Origin: Aphanomyces cochlioides
Lineage: Eukaryota > Oomycota > Saprolegniomycetes > Saprolegniales > Verrucalvaceae
Direction of reading: 5' to 3'
Assembly: GCA_019828595.1 (NCBI GenBank)
Contig: JAHQRK010000012.1
Span: 2,418,001-2,482,000, forward strand
DNA length: 64,000 bases
This document shows positions 36,067 through 46,475 of the stretch, in pieces. Within the stretch, counting starts at the first letter, position 1. Each line of letters starts with the position of its first letter. The translations under genes were made by a program, and so were the position numbers. Below the pieces are notes generated by a model that saw nothing but the letters and a program-made list of their open reading frames with translations, did no database searches and was not told where the DNA came from.

Positions 36067-38971
36067 TTAGCCGTTGAGTACAGATGCACCAAACGCCTTG
36101 GCGTATGCAACGCTCGCAGCATCTTTAATCTTCTCCGTCGCCATCGCGGCAGTGGCTGCCACTTTTTCAGCCCCAGGGCGCAGCTTTTCCCCGATCGCTT
36201 CGGTTGTTTGTTGAGTTTTTGTCAATATATCTCGCTTGCTCACTTCATCTTTCAAGTCAGCCATGCGATCGCCATGCTTGTAAATGTTGAAGTCAACTAG
36301 ACACGAATTAACATTCCATGCACATATTGACGACGTACTGGACAGAGTGCGGATAGTGCGGTCTCCATCGTAAGCAGCAATTCGGAGGTCATCATGCTCA
36401 ACTGATGTGCCAACGCGCTCCGAGTCGAGGGGTAGATGGTCGGCTGTGAAGCGGTTAAACATGTTCGCCGAGACACGAAAGATCTCTCCGCCGATGACAA
36501 TGCGATCACCGCGCTTGATTCGATTCGTAATGTTCGACGACGTCTCGGCATATTTGCTGCCTGGAAACTCATGAGAGCGTTCAAAATGAGAGCTAAATTG
36601 TACCTTGCGCCAACGAGACAAGACAATCAGGCACGATAGTGTGCTCCTGGTAGACACTCTCCTTGGTGCGAGCAGTGCTGACAGAGATGCATTTCGGAGT
36701 CACTGTTGAGATTGTGTAGTCTTCACCACAAATATTCTACAGAGCAAAATGACGCAAGGGGGATACACACATCTTACGAGACGATCGCCGGCTTGAAGCT
36801 TTTCAGTCGTGTCTGCATCAACGAAACAATCGGTCGAACCTCGCTCGAAGGCGGTCACATGACAAATTTCGCAGTCGGTATTGCGAAGAGACGGGCCTTC
36901 ATATCTATAGTCTCTAGGTGAATGCGTGAAAGCGGCAGTCGAATACCGTCGATCGAGTGCAAGGCAGTCGCGAGCGTAAAGATCCTTTGGATCAGGACTT
37001 ACGATAAAAGTCTGACCAGCGATTGAAATCTCATCTCCCTTTTTCAGGTATTTGCGCAAGTCACCATCAGTGAACAGCACATTCGAGCCCTGCACAAGGC
37101 AAAGAAATTTGCCCACGGGAGCCTAAATGAAATTAGGCAAGGAGGGAAAGCGATGCACCTTGTATGCGCCCGCACGGTGAGCTACAGCAGCAGCCTTTTC
37201 AGTCGCTTTCACGTAGCGATTGCCAACATAGAAGACGGCAGTTCCAGCTACCTCTGGTGAGACAAATTTTGATAAAGACGTTTTGTACCGGGGAGATTTT
37301 GTTGCACTTTCGGAACGACAGGCAAGACGCTGTTGTTTTCCTATAGGAGCCATTGAAATGTGAACATGGCGGCCATGTCCTCTTACCCCATCGTGGCTCT
37401 CAGCAATGGTATACGTGGAAGTGCCCAACTTGATCGTGTCTCCAGCCTTGAGCTTTCTTGCTCCGTTTTGATAGACGGCGATGGTTCCTAGGTCGTAGTT
37501 TTGTCAGGTATGTCCATCAATTCGATAAATAAACCTTCAAACACTTCAGTGATGGATGTAACTCTGTCCAAAGGTAAACTTGTCGCAGTGAGTCGCTTGA
37601 TAGGATTTTGAGAGATATGGAATGTCTCCGAGCCAATTTTCTATGACTCTCTTAAGACTGTCTTTCCATTCAAGTCGTACCACAAAATCGCCTCGACTGA
37701 CAAAAGCCAACAAACTCTTAGATGTCTCGATCTGTGCTTCACCAGGCTGAAGCGTCACTTGACAGTCCTCAAGAGGCACGGGCGTCTGCGGCACAAAAAC
37801 CGCGACGCCAGACACACTAGCACCACGGCGAGGTTGAGTCGTCGAAGTGCCAGACGAGTTCAATTGGAAACGCTCGCCACCAATAACAACAGGAGCATCA
37901 TGCAAGGCAGCAGGTACAGATGTAGTAAAGACCAATTCAGTTGAACCTTTTGCGAGCGACACGGTACAGTTTGGCACCCGAATGCACACTTCCGAATGAG
38001 TGGCCTTGTAGATTGGGGTTGCATCGACCTGCTCCAGGATCATGACATATAACATTGCAATCATACCGACTCCCTTGCGCGCGGTCGATCTAGTGGTAGT
38101 TGCGTTGCAGTGAATCGCTTCGTGAGGTTAATGGACACTTTAATGGCTTCGCCATCGATCATCTGGTGGAAAATAAGTCGACATATTTTCCGTCCAACGT
38201 ACAATGTGATCACCTCGACGAAGCATATCCGTGAGAGACGAAGTCGTCTCTGCGTAGCTAGAATCTTTTTTGACCGAAACCAAGCAGTCCGGTATCTCCT
38301 CTAAACCACAGAGCACCTCTTCTAGTGCTCCCGTCAACGTTGATTCTGTTAACCTTAATTCTAGTTGCAGTCGTCAAGAAAATTGTTTTTGTATATACGG
38401 GAGTACCTGAGGCGTCTTTATTTGCTTCTTCGACAAGCGTCCCAATAGGTGCCTCGTACACCCGAACACTCTCTTCGTAGGATTTGGCACTCGCGGCAAG
38501 ATCGGATGCTTTTTGGACTCCCAGACCGACAATTCCAACAATTCCTTTTCCAACAGATTCAGCAGCCATGAAGACATCGTCCATGCTTGTCGGCACCGAC
38601 ACTTTTGGCAAATTCATTGGAGTATTGTGCAGAAGGGATGTCATTTTGCACGTTTCTTTCTCGTTCACACCCGGAGCATTTCCGGTAGTTGTCTTCAAAG
38701 TGATGACTGTCGCTGTAAACATATCATGTGGGCTCGTGCTCACAGCAAAGCTGTCTCCATTTGGAAAGGTCAGGATGTCGCCACGGTTGACTTTGTCGCG
38801 AATATCCGTCGTCGTGCGCAGAAAACTTTCGCCATTTCGGTGTTCTGCTTCGACAGGAATTGTCGTTCCGCTGACTTTACGCACTGTCGCCGTCGTCTTG
38901 TCCTTGACGAGACTTCCCAACGAACGGACGCCCTGCGCCCAGTACGCCAAGCTGGTCTTCTCGCTCGCCAT
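36067..38971 (-). CDS. Repeat-module protein of unknown function
   Basis: Starts at ATG 38971 (MASEKTSLAYWAQGVRSLGS) and ends VAYAKAFGASVLNG at 36067. Seven or more related modules occur, each with a 'basic-GD' turn between beta strands: DKVNRGDILTFPNGDSFAVS, DMLRRGDHIV, FVSRGDFVVRL, KLKAGDTIKLGTSTYTIAES, YLKKGDEISIAGQTFIVSP, KLQAGDRLV and NRIKRGDRIVIGGEIFRVS. Most are followed by a spaced hydrophobic strand and an acidic loop. The tail is an Ala/Lys amphipathic helix (EKVAATAAMATEKIKDAASV) reminiscent of LEA or lipid-surface helices. Many small introns separate the modules. No named domain recognised; small SH3-like or KOW-like barrels are a guess. It shares a 115-bp divergent promoter with the mutase gene. 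Confidence 0.6.
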
Positions 38972-39086
38972 TTTCGAAATGAACGTCAAAGTGTGGGAGA
39001 AGAAAATTAGCCAATCAAAATGAGTTAAATAACAATTTGATTGGTCCGTTGGAATACGTTGAGATTTTATATGGGAAGATCGCAAG
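38972..39086. promoter_or_regulatory. Bidirectional CCAAT promoter between repeat-module gene and PGM2
   Basis: The 115-bp gap between two divergent ATGs contains AGCCAATCAAAA (about 39010) and TTGATTGGTCC (about 39038), an inverted pair of CCAAT boxes 25 bp apart, with a second TTGG 3' of it and a TTTTATATGGG element near the PGM2 start. One short promoter must serve both genes. Confidence 0.55.
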
Positions 39087-41276
39087 ATGATGCTCTCTGG
39101 AAGCATGGAAAAGGAGGTAAGAGAATGACCATGGAAGGGACATGAGTTGGACTTTCTATAGAAATGGCTGGCGGCAGGTCGAGAATGGGTCGCATGGGAT
39201 GTCAATGAAACCACGAAGGCGGAGATTCAGCGCTTTATCGACACCGAAAACATTGTCGAACTGGAACGAAAACTTGGCAAGCGCTTGGAGTTCGGCACGG
39301 CAGGTCTCCGCGCCGCCATGGGCTCGGGGACTGTGTGCATGAATGACCTTGTGGTGATTCAGACCATGCAGGTATACCGTCGGACGCCGTTTGTATGATT
39401 ACATCTTGATTTAGGGTCTTGTGGCGTATTTGGAAGCGACTTACGGCAAGGAAGACGTCCAAACGCGAGGGGTTGTCTTGGGCTACGATCATCGCCAATT
39501 CGGTGCACTTAACTCAAAGCAGTTTGCAGAGTACAGTGCTGCTGTTGCTGTCTCACGAGGGATCAAGGTGTATTTGTATGAAGGTTTTGTGGCAACTCCG
39601 TTGGTTGTACGTATTCAACCGCGATAAATCGTCACCTTATGTCATCCTAGCCTTTTGCCGTGGATCGCCTCGGATGCGTGGCTGGTATCATGGTCACAGC
39701 GTCCCACAACCCCAAAGCTGACAACGGCTATAAAGTGTATGGCTCCAATGGTTGCCAAATTATTCCACCGCACGACGAGCTGATTGCGGCGTCCATCTTA
39801 AAAAACCTCGCTCCATGGCAACACTACGACATTGCTTCAGTAGATGACGCACTGCCTTCGTTCAAACTAACGCGTTTGTTCACTAGGTTCGGGCTCATTG
39901 CGAAAACCCCACGGATTCTCTAGTGCCCAATTACTTTGAGGCCGTAAAAGCATTCTGTCGCTATCGTCAAGACAATACCGACCCGAACCTTCATGTCAAG
40001 ATTGCCTACACTGCCATGCATGGAGTCGGTCATAACTTCACGCGGCGTTCCTTTGAAGCGTTCCAACTTCCTCCGTACGTCGCCGTGGAAGCGCAGAAGC
40101 TCCCAGACCCATCATTCCCGACTGTAAGTCTTACTCAGTGATGAAGAAACTAATTGGGTTAAGGTGGCATTTCCAAATCCAGAAGAAGGTCAAGGAGCAT
40201 TGAAGCTCAGCTTTGAAACTGCAGCCAAGTAAGCTACCCAGTTTTTATCTCTTAACCAGAGTGTACAGGCATGGTTGCTCGCTTGTGCTTGCAAACGACC
40301 CAGACGCCGACCGATTGGCCGTGGCGGAATTACTTCCGTCAGGCGAATGGTACGTATTCACGGGCAATGAAATCGGTGAGTTCATGACTCATATCATCAA
40401 GACCAATGAGATTGGGCTAGGCACGCTTCTTGGCCACTGGGAATTTGTTCAGTACATGAAACAACATCCAACGGCTGACAAGAGCCAGCTCTACGTCATT
40501 GCCAGCACTGTATCGTCCAAGATGCTTCGTGCCATTGCTCGCCGGGAAGGATTCAATTTTGTCGAAACTCTCACTGGGTTCATAAACTTTGTCAGTTGAG
40601 ATAACGTATCGTAGGTTCAAATGGATGGGGAATGAGGCCAAGAGACTGCGTGATGCTGGAAAGACTGTTCTCTTTGCGTTTGAAGAAGCTATCGGCTTCT
40701 GCGTCGGCGACCTTGTCAAAGACAAGGATGGCGTTTGTGCCGCAGCTGTCTTTGCTGAAATGGCTCAACAGGTTCGAAACCTCTTGCTGTTGCGTTTTTT
40801 ATGATGTGTGATAGCTCAAGAAGCAAGGCTTGACCGTCCATGCCCATCTCCAGCATCTCTACGAGAGCTATGGAAACTTTGTCACCCAGAACCATTACGT
40901 CAAGTGTTATGATCCAGTGACAACTCAACGTATTTTCCAACGGCTTCGTAATGATGGCCACTACTGGCATGCAGTTGGACGCTACCCGATTGCTTCCATT
41001 CGTGATCTCTCCACTGGTTTTGACAGCAGTCAGCCTGACAACATGGCTATTCTGCCTGTGTCCTCCGCTTCCGAAATGATCACGTACAATTTTGCCAACG
41101 GCGTCGTGGCCACACTTCGCACGAGCGGGACTGAACCCAAGCTGAAGTACTACGTCGAGTCCCCAGGCGGTCCTGGGCTCTCGCGTGAACAAGTAAAGGC
41201 CGCCTTGAAACACCAAGTCGAATGTATCGTCCAAGAAATGCTCCTGCCTGGACTGAACAACCTCGAGCTCCCGTAA
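39087..41276 (+). CDS. PGM2: Phosphoglucomutase/phosphopentomutase, PGM2 type, 616 aa
   Basis: Nine exons (39087-39116, 39162-39371, 39415-39606, 39651-39839, 39887-40123, 40164-40228, 40269-40577, 40615-40771, 40815-41276) sum to 1851 nt. An alpha-D-phosphohexomutase moving phosphate between C1 and C6 of glucose (or C1 and C5 of ribose). The catalytic serine loop is [14 protein letters not shown], the metal loop [10 protein letters not shown], the sugar-specificity loop [13 protein letters not shown], and the phosphate-binding loop [24 protein letters not shown] near the N-terminus and the length of about 610 residues are typical of the PGM2/PGM2L1 branch rather than PGM1. The second ATG at 39105 is an alternative start. 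The last intron-free part is duplicated at the window end. Confidence 0.95.
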
Positions 41277-41679
41277 TAATGATCTTGTCTTTTAATAAGC
41301 CTACAATGCCTGGATCTTACTCAAAACGTCAGCTTCGACCAGAGTCATGCTTTGGTTGAATGCATCACTGCCGACCATCTGCGCGCATTTGTTCAGTTGT
41401 GCGCAGACATATTGCTTGATGTAGGGAATGGTTGGCGGAAGGAACTTTGACTTTTGAGCGACGAGGAGGCTGCGGCGGGCTCTAGTCGGTGTTTCTTCAT
41501 CATTGACTTCGAGAGGATCGACCTCACCTAGCACATCAACAACTGCCTCAAGGATAAGACCCATGCGCTCCAAGACGGCGTTGGAGAGGGTGAGGAATGT
41601 GCACATGGAGCAAACCCAAATTCGCCGTTTCGCAGGACCAACTGCTGAGAAAGCCATCGAGAAGAAGAGCTGCAAGAGT
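41195..41679. repeat. Left copy of a 485-bp direct duplication
   Basis: Identical to 63516-64000 except for one base (T at 41483, C at 63804), with no indel. It covers the end of the PGM2 coding region and most of the importin-like C-terminus. The right copy continues past the window, so the full length is unknown. Confidence 0.95.
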
Positions 41680-41936
41680 GTATCTAGATACACCGCAGCT
41701 TGGTCAACAGGGATGACAGCAATAAAGAGCGGTGGGGCATGCAAAGATGCTGATGCAAGTGTGGTGAGGTACGATATCACAACGAGTTCCCTTTCTTGTC
41801 GAGATTGTTCTTGCGTCGTAGCCCACAAAGCTTGAAGGGACTCTAATGAAGTCACAAGTATTTAAAGACATCAATGGTTTGAATACCTTGGAGGGAACCA
41901 AGTGATTCAGCTGGAATCATTTGCAAGATCCTCCGA
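41301..41936 (-). pseudogene. Importin-11-like C-terminal fragment, truncated upstream
   Basis: Two exons: 41888-41936 (RRILQMIPAESLGSLQ) and 41301-41843 (ESLQALWATTQEQSRQERE to VEADVLSKIQAL), joined by a 44-nt intron. The helical C-terminus PYIKQYVCAQLNKCAQMVGS resembles the last HEAT helices of importin-11 (RanBP11), a nuclear import receptor. The first exon follows an acceptor-like TTATATTTCAG, but beyond 41937 the sequence is AT-rich with no further exon, and the repeat island starts. The remaining about 800 residues of such a receptor are missing here; they may follow the second copy beyond 64000. The family call is by general similarity. Confidence 0.5.
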
Positions 41937-42025
41937 CTGAAATATAACGAAGACAAGAATACAAATACACAAACACTACAAGTTTACCCCAAGAAAACAC
42001 CACCGATGATGAATGATTTTGGTAT

Positions 42026-43025
42026 TTACACACTGAGCCAACAATTGATAGAATTGTTATTCAGAAAGTATGGCGTAAATTTTGGCAGTCGATTTCGCCA
42101 ACATTGTTTCCATTGAATGTGGTTTGTGCGGATGATATATGAGAGGTCAATTTTGGTATTCGAGCTCTTGTAGAACACCCATTCCTTGAAGTTTTTCACG
42201 ATCCCATAGACAACATCCAAACTTCCCAACTCAGCCGCAACTTCCCCCCCCAACCAATTCTTGCGCAGCACCTTGATCGAAATCCTCTTTCTTCGCTTCA
42301 ACAATGAAAATGCTCTTCAGTCCTCTCTTCAATACAAATTCAAAACGACCATTTGCCTTCACATATTTTCCTCCTTTCAGAGTTTCTCCTGCAAAGATTT
42401 TGATGTCACCGTTAAATAATGCACATACTTGGACCAGCACTGGGGCAATAAAGATGTTGAGAGTGGCCTCCGAACAACTGGACAGCTCGAAACATGTGAA
42501 CGCACGGGCAGAGTAATCCTGGAGTTCTTGCAGAATTTCACGCGGAATGGCTCTTTCTTGTTGTTCATATGCCGACATAACGCTGCTAACTGTCAATTTA
42601 TCAAATCGTCTCTTCCTTTCAGCACTGGGATGCACTGGCACTGTAGGTTCTAGAGCGGTCACCTCCGACAAAGGAACCAAAACCACCACACGAATATTTT
42701 CGTCGTTGCAATATGCGGGGTAATCTCCACCAGAAAAGAACTTGGAAAGCTTCTTGGTTTCTTTCATCTTTCTTTCAGCATTGACATACGACGGCGTTAC
42801 TGTTTTTCCTTCAGCGAGTTGGGAAAGGCCTCCCAAATCAGGGTCGTCGTCAGGCAGCCACGCACCATCCTTTAAACCACCCTTCAACGTCAGGTAAAGC
42901 TGCAACTTATCGGCGGGAAACTTATACTCCTTCTCTTCCTTGATCTTCTTGAGATGATCAACGGTCTTTCCAGCATCAATGTCGATGGAGAAAGGTCTTC
43001 CCTCACCAACGACCACGCAGAACAA
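42026..43025 (-). pseudogene. Crinkler (CRN) effector-like gene, decayed
   Basis: The N-terminal CRN ubiquitin-like module is clear: VVVGEGRPFSIDIDAGKTVD and the LYLTLK motif, equivalent to LxLFLAK/LYLALK of oomycete CRNs, followed by a DWL-like stretch. The C-terminal region has SIFIVEAKKEDFDQGAAQ, the ExK...D...Q signature of restriction-endonuclease-fold CRN domains. Such proteins are host-targeted or conflict-related nuclear effectors. Breaks: no ATG exists in frame (the ORF opens at TTG 43025, with a stop four codons upstream of the homology), and a frameshift occurs in a run of eight G on the coding strand (42244-42251). The rest of the domain continues in another frame to 42026. Likely inactive unless these are sequence errors. 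Confidence 0.75.
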
Positions 43026-43170
43026 AGTCCGACAGATTATTCATTCCATAAGATAATATCTTTTCATGGATCGGAAAATAAATTCTAACGGACACCCAAA
43101 TATCCCCTAATAATCCATAAAACCTCATCACACACATAAAATATACATTTACAGAGGTATTGTGAAAGAA

Positions 43171-43203
43171 AGAGAACGTTTGTATTAAATACAAACGTTC
43201 TCT
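43171..43203. repeat. 33-bp perfect palindrome with TTAA centre
   Basis: Arms of 16 bp (AGAGAACGTTTGTATT and its complement) surround a single A, giving a central TATTAAATA. It lies 166 bp upstream of the piggyBac-like coding region; piggyBac targets TTAA. GTACTACATGTGG occurs 14 bp to the right (43217) and again after the transposase (45318). Confidence 0.7.
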
Positions 43204-43368
43204 CTATACTGGATTTGTACTACATGTGGTATCTTGATACTACTTGTAGTACACTTTCAAAGCCGTTTGGGAAAGTCTGTGGAAATGAATTGCTGTTGTG
43301 CTATTTATAGTTGAATCATCCGTTTTATGGCTTTTCGGCGATATCTTTAGTTTCCGAAACACCCCACA

Positions 43369-45224
43369 ATGAAGAGAGAACCATTATGTGTCGGAGCAGC
43401 GGTCCGAGGAGTCACAAAAGCTTGCTTTGGAAGGATTGGTGTTGTGTTGTCAGTAGTGTCCACGGGCCGACAACGATCGTACAACGTTCGATGGAATAAC
43501 GGCGATGTTGTTCAAGTTGCTTCGAGATCCATCGAACAGCTCCCACTCACCAATGAAGCAAACTCAGCGTCGATTCATGATTCATCTACCTCGTTTCGTG
43601 GCTTGATTGCATCTGAACTAAATGACGACCAACCTTGGATTGAGAGCGAGCAATCTGATGACGAGAGTGACATTGATGACAGCTCGAGGGCCAACGTCAA
43701 TCAATTGAATGATGTTGTTGAGGCACATGGTCAGGTGTGGACTCGTTGCTTGAAAATTGATATAGATACTGTATCCTCTCGACGACAGATGACTTAGTTT
43801 GGCCACAATCTCTACAACTTGGTCCTGACACACGATCAAAGCACTTTTACCTTTGTTATCCTATGCAAATGCTTCAGCAAACTCTAGACTTTACTAACAG
43901 CAACCTTACAGCCAAGAAAATGGGTAAATTGACAATTGGAGAGTATATTCGGTGGATTGATTTACGACTTGCAATGGCTTACGACCCCTGCCGTGGTGGA
44001 TTGAAAGCATACTGGGCCCAGCATGGTGATAGCCAAGACATTTTGATTCACGTTTTGGTATGACATGCAATCGTTTTTAAAACATTATGTATGCATTATC
44101 ATTTGTCGATACCTCTGTAGAACCGGACGATCCATGGTTTCCAATACGATGCTTTGTGAATGAATTCAACCAACGTCGAAACCAAGTTATATCACCTGAA
44201 AACACATTAGTAGTTGGTGAAAGTATGGTGCAATGGAGTGTAGTCGATGCTAAGTATCACGACAAGGGCTTGCCACACAAAACGAAAATATTTTGAAAAC
44301 CTGTTGGTGTTGGCGCTGAACTAAAAGTTGTTGCCGATGGTGAGAGTGGAATGTTCATTGGCATTGAGGTAATGGAAGGAAAAGAACGTCAGTCGGCTAA
44401 ACCATACTCAGCTATTGGTGAAGGTACAGCTTTGATCTTGAGATTGACTGAGCCATTTCGTGGCTCTGGGCGCACTGTAATTGCAGATAGTGCATTCAGT
44501 TCTGTCAAAACATTGGTGCAATTGGATTCCTTGTATGGTTTGAAGTTTATGGGAATTGTAAAGACAGCAACACGACAATTCCCTATGACAACATTGAAAG
44601 AATGGTCAAATACAACTCCACCTCGAGGCAGTTTTAACGTTTATTCTAGCACCACACCTCAAAATTCCCCTATGTATGCCTTGTGTTGGACGAACTCAAA
44701 TGATTCAATTACTCTACGAGCATTTTTCGGTCATTGACGTTCACAACCATCTGCGTCAAGGCTCATTATCATTTGAAACAGAGTGGGCAACACGGAAATG
44801 GTGGTATAGAATGTTCTCATCGCTGTTGGGAATAATTGTGACGGACTCGTACTTGGCATACAAACATACACGCAAGGACCTTGGTCTAGAAGTGGAAGAT
44901 TTTTCAACCTTCATATCTGCTCTTGCATATGAACTAATCTTCAACGACTACATTGTAGAGTCATGTTCACAAAAACGCGCGCGTGGACATGAGGAGCCTC
45001 TGCGTATGGACGATGAAAAGCATAATTTGCCTTTGCTGCGTGATCTTGGTTGCTACAAGAAACAGAAATCCAAGAAGCAAAGAGTTCAGAGACGATGATG
45101 CATTTGCAAACAACGGGCTGTTTACTACTGCAGCAAATGCTCAAATGTTGCGAGCAACGAGTTTTATGCAGTGTGCGGTCCGAAAAGCGGTCGGAATTGT
45201 TTGGTTCAGCATATTGAAAAGTGA
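43369..45224 (+). pseudogene. piggyBac-type transposase, inactivated
   Basis: Ordered segments match DDE_Tnp_1_7 (PGBD) proteins: an acidic N-terminus (SEQSDDESDIDDSSRANV), KKMGKLTIGEYIRWIDLRLA, ENTLVVGESMVQWSVVDAKY, AELKVVADGESGMFIGIEVM, LKFMGIVKTATRQFPMTTLK, VIDVHNHLRQGSLSFETEWA and KWWYRMFSSLLGIIVTDSYL, and a cysteine tail FYAVCGPKSGRNCLVQHIEK. Disabling changes: a frameshift near 43775, a TGA after HKTKIF (44296), and another shift near 44690. The catalytic first aspartate region reads VVGESM, where piggyBac usually has an acidic DE-M. The element ends were not delimited. Confidence 0.8.
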
Positions 45225-45484
45225 TCCACGCCAAAGTAGATGTCTTCCTTGCTGCATAATATATGAATCATATTGAAAGCATTCGATAGCACGGGGTACC
45301 ACGAGTAGCATTTGATTGTACTACATGTGGCATGTGTTACATGGAGAATAGAGATTAAGCTAGCAGATATGAAAACGAGTAGCGTATACTTAAGCAAGTA
45401 CCGATGGCTTCAATTCGTACAGCTAAGGATTTTTTGGCAACTCATAATATGAGTCGCCAAATACAACCGCAAAGAGCCAATTTT
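45225..45484. other. Spacer between piggyBac remnant and copia element
   Basis: No gene seen. It contains the second GTACTACATGTGG (45318-45330) and, at 45480-45484, the ATTTT that forms the left half of the copia target-site duplication. Confidence 0.5.
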
Positions 45485-45641
45485 TTACAGAAAGCTTTAA
45501 ACACAGGAGAGTAAATTCAAGTGTATTCTCGTTAATCTGCGGTCCTGAACATTGCCTCCAGAGCCAGTCGATTCAGAGTATGGGCAAGAAAATCGTGTAG
45601 GCATCTGATTGATCAAAATTAGATATTGCCCACCATTGTAA
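45485..45641 (-). repeat. 3' LTR of the copia element
   Basis: 157 bp; on the minus strand it begins TTACAATGGTGGG and ends CTGTAA. It is near-identical to the 5' LTR (extra TG in the tract CAAGTGTATTC; C/A and A/G differences). Confidence 0.92.
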
Positions 45642-45770
45642 CTTCCCCTGAGTGGCAGTTTGGAGGTGAGTTCAGCGCCCCAGCGTCCGCCGTTGATCTC
45701 ATGCGAGAATTGTAGATGAATGTGTCAGTCAAGGCCAAGAGGACATGAACGACTTATCAGTGTCGGTGAT

Positions 45771-45916
45771 CTGAAGGGAGATGAGCACCCTCAGGAACGT
45801 CCCAGCTACCGTTTTTGCATGCTGTCGGGAGATGAACACCCACAGTCGCCACCTTTTCGGCGTTTTTTCCAACAGCAGCTTCGTTTGTAAACTGTCGGGA
45901 GATGAACACCTGCGGT
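45771..45916. repeat. Three GGGAGATGAACACC repeats in the element's 3' region
   Basis: GGGAGATGAGCACC at about 45777 and GGGAGATGAACACC at 45827 and 45897, the latter two preceded by CTGTC and followed by (C/T)(A/G)C(A/G)GTC and ACCTTTTC. They lie in an unusually long (about 830 bp) non-coding stretch between the RNase H stop and the 3' LTR, 45642-46475, which otherwise shows no gene. Confidence 0.6.
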
Positions 45917-46475
45917 CACCTTTTCAGTCAGCGATTCTCTGACCAGCTACAGCATCGACACGCAGTTTGATCGGGGTCCCAGGGATGTGATTGCCCTGTG
46001 GCCCATGGATTTGCCGTGAAGGGGTGGACCATGGGTCCACTTTGCCTCGCCTGCTTGTGGTTGTCCGTGAGCTGATGGGGACGCGCCCCTGTGGTTGGGG
46101 GATCGCGTAGGCTGCGTGATGCGCCCGCTGAAATCGCGAAGGTTGTGGCGACTGTCAGCTTTGCTGGTCACATCACCGGTGTCGAGCCTCGACAGCCATG
46201 GGCTGCGCGTCTCCTGTTGCAATGATCGAAGAGCCATCACAGGTATGTGTGGTATTTGCGGAGCGGCCTCCAGGTTCACCTCTTTTTCTTGTTTTCTCTC
46301 TCTCTCTCTTGGAACTCCTCCTTTGTCGCCGTTTGGCATTTTGATTCAGCACCATTTTGGCTGTCATTTCGCTTTCGATTTATCTTGCGCCCACATAAGG
46401 TACACGCTTGTTTGACGGATGATATTCATTACTTTGCTTAGTGAACTTTCGTTGCTTCTAAGCATGTTCCGTGGT

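Noticed and set aside
43171..43203. 33-bp palindrome as the piggyBac terminus itself
   Set aside because: The sequence after the TTAA centre does not match anything in inverted orientation at the right side of the transposase.
45771..45916. CRISPR-like array from the GGGAGATGAACACC repeats
   Set aside because: Only three imperfect copies, irregular spacing, in a eukaryotic retrotransposon.
46095..46441. Plus-strand ORFs of 106 and 64 codons inside the copia element
   Set aside because: They lie antisense in the non-coding 3' region next to simple CT-rich sequence and show no domain.
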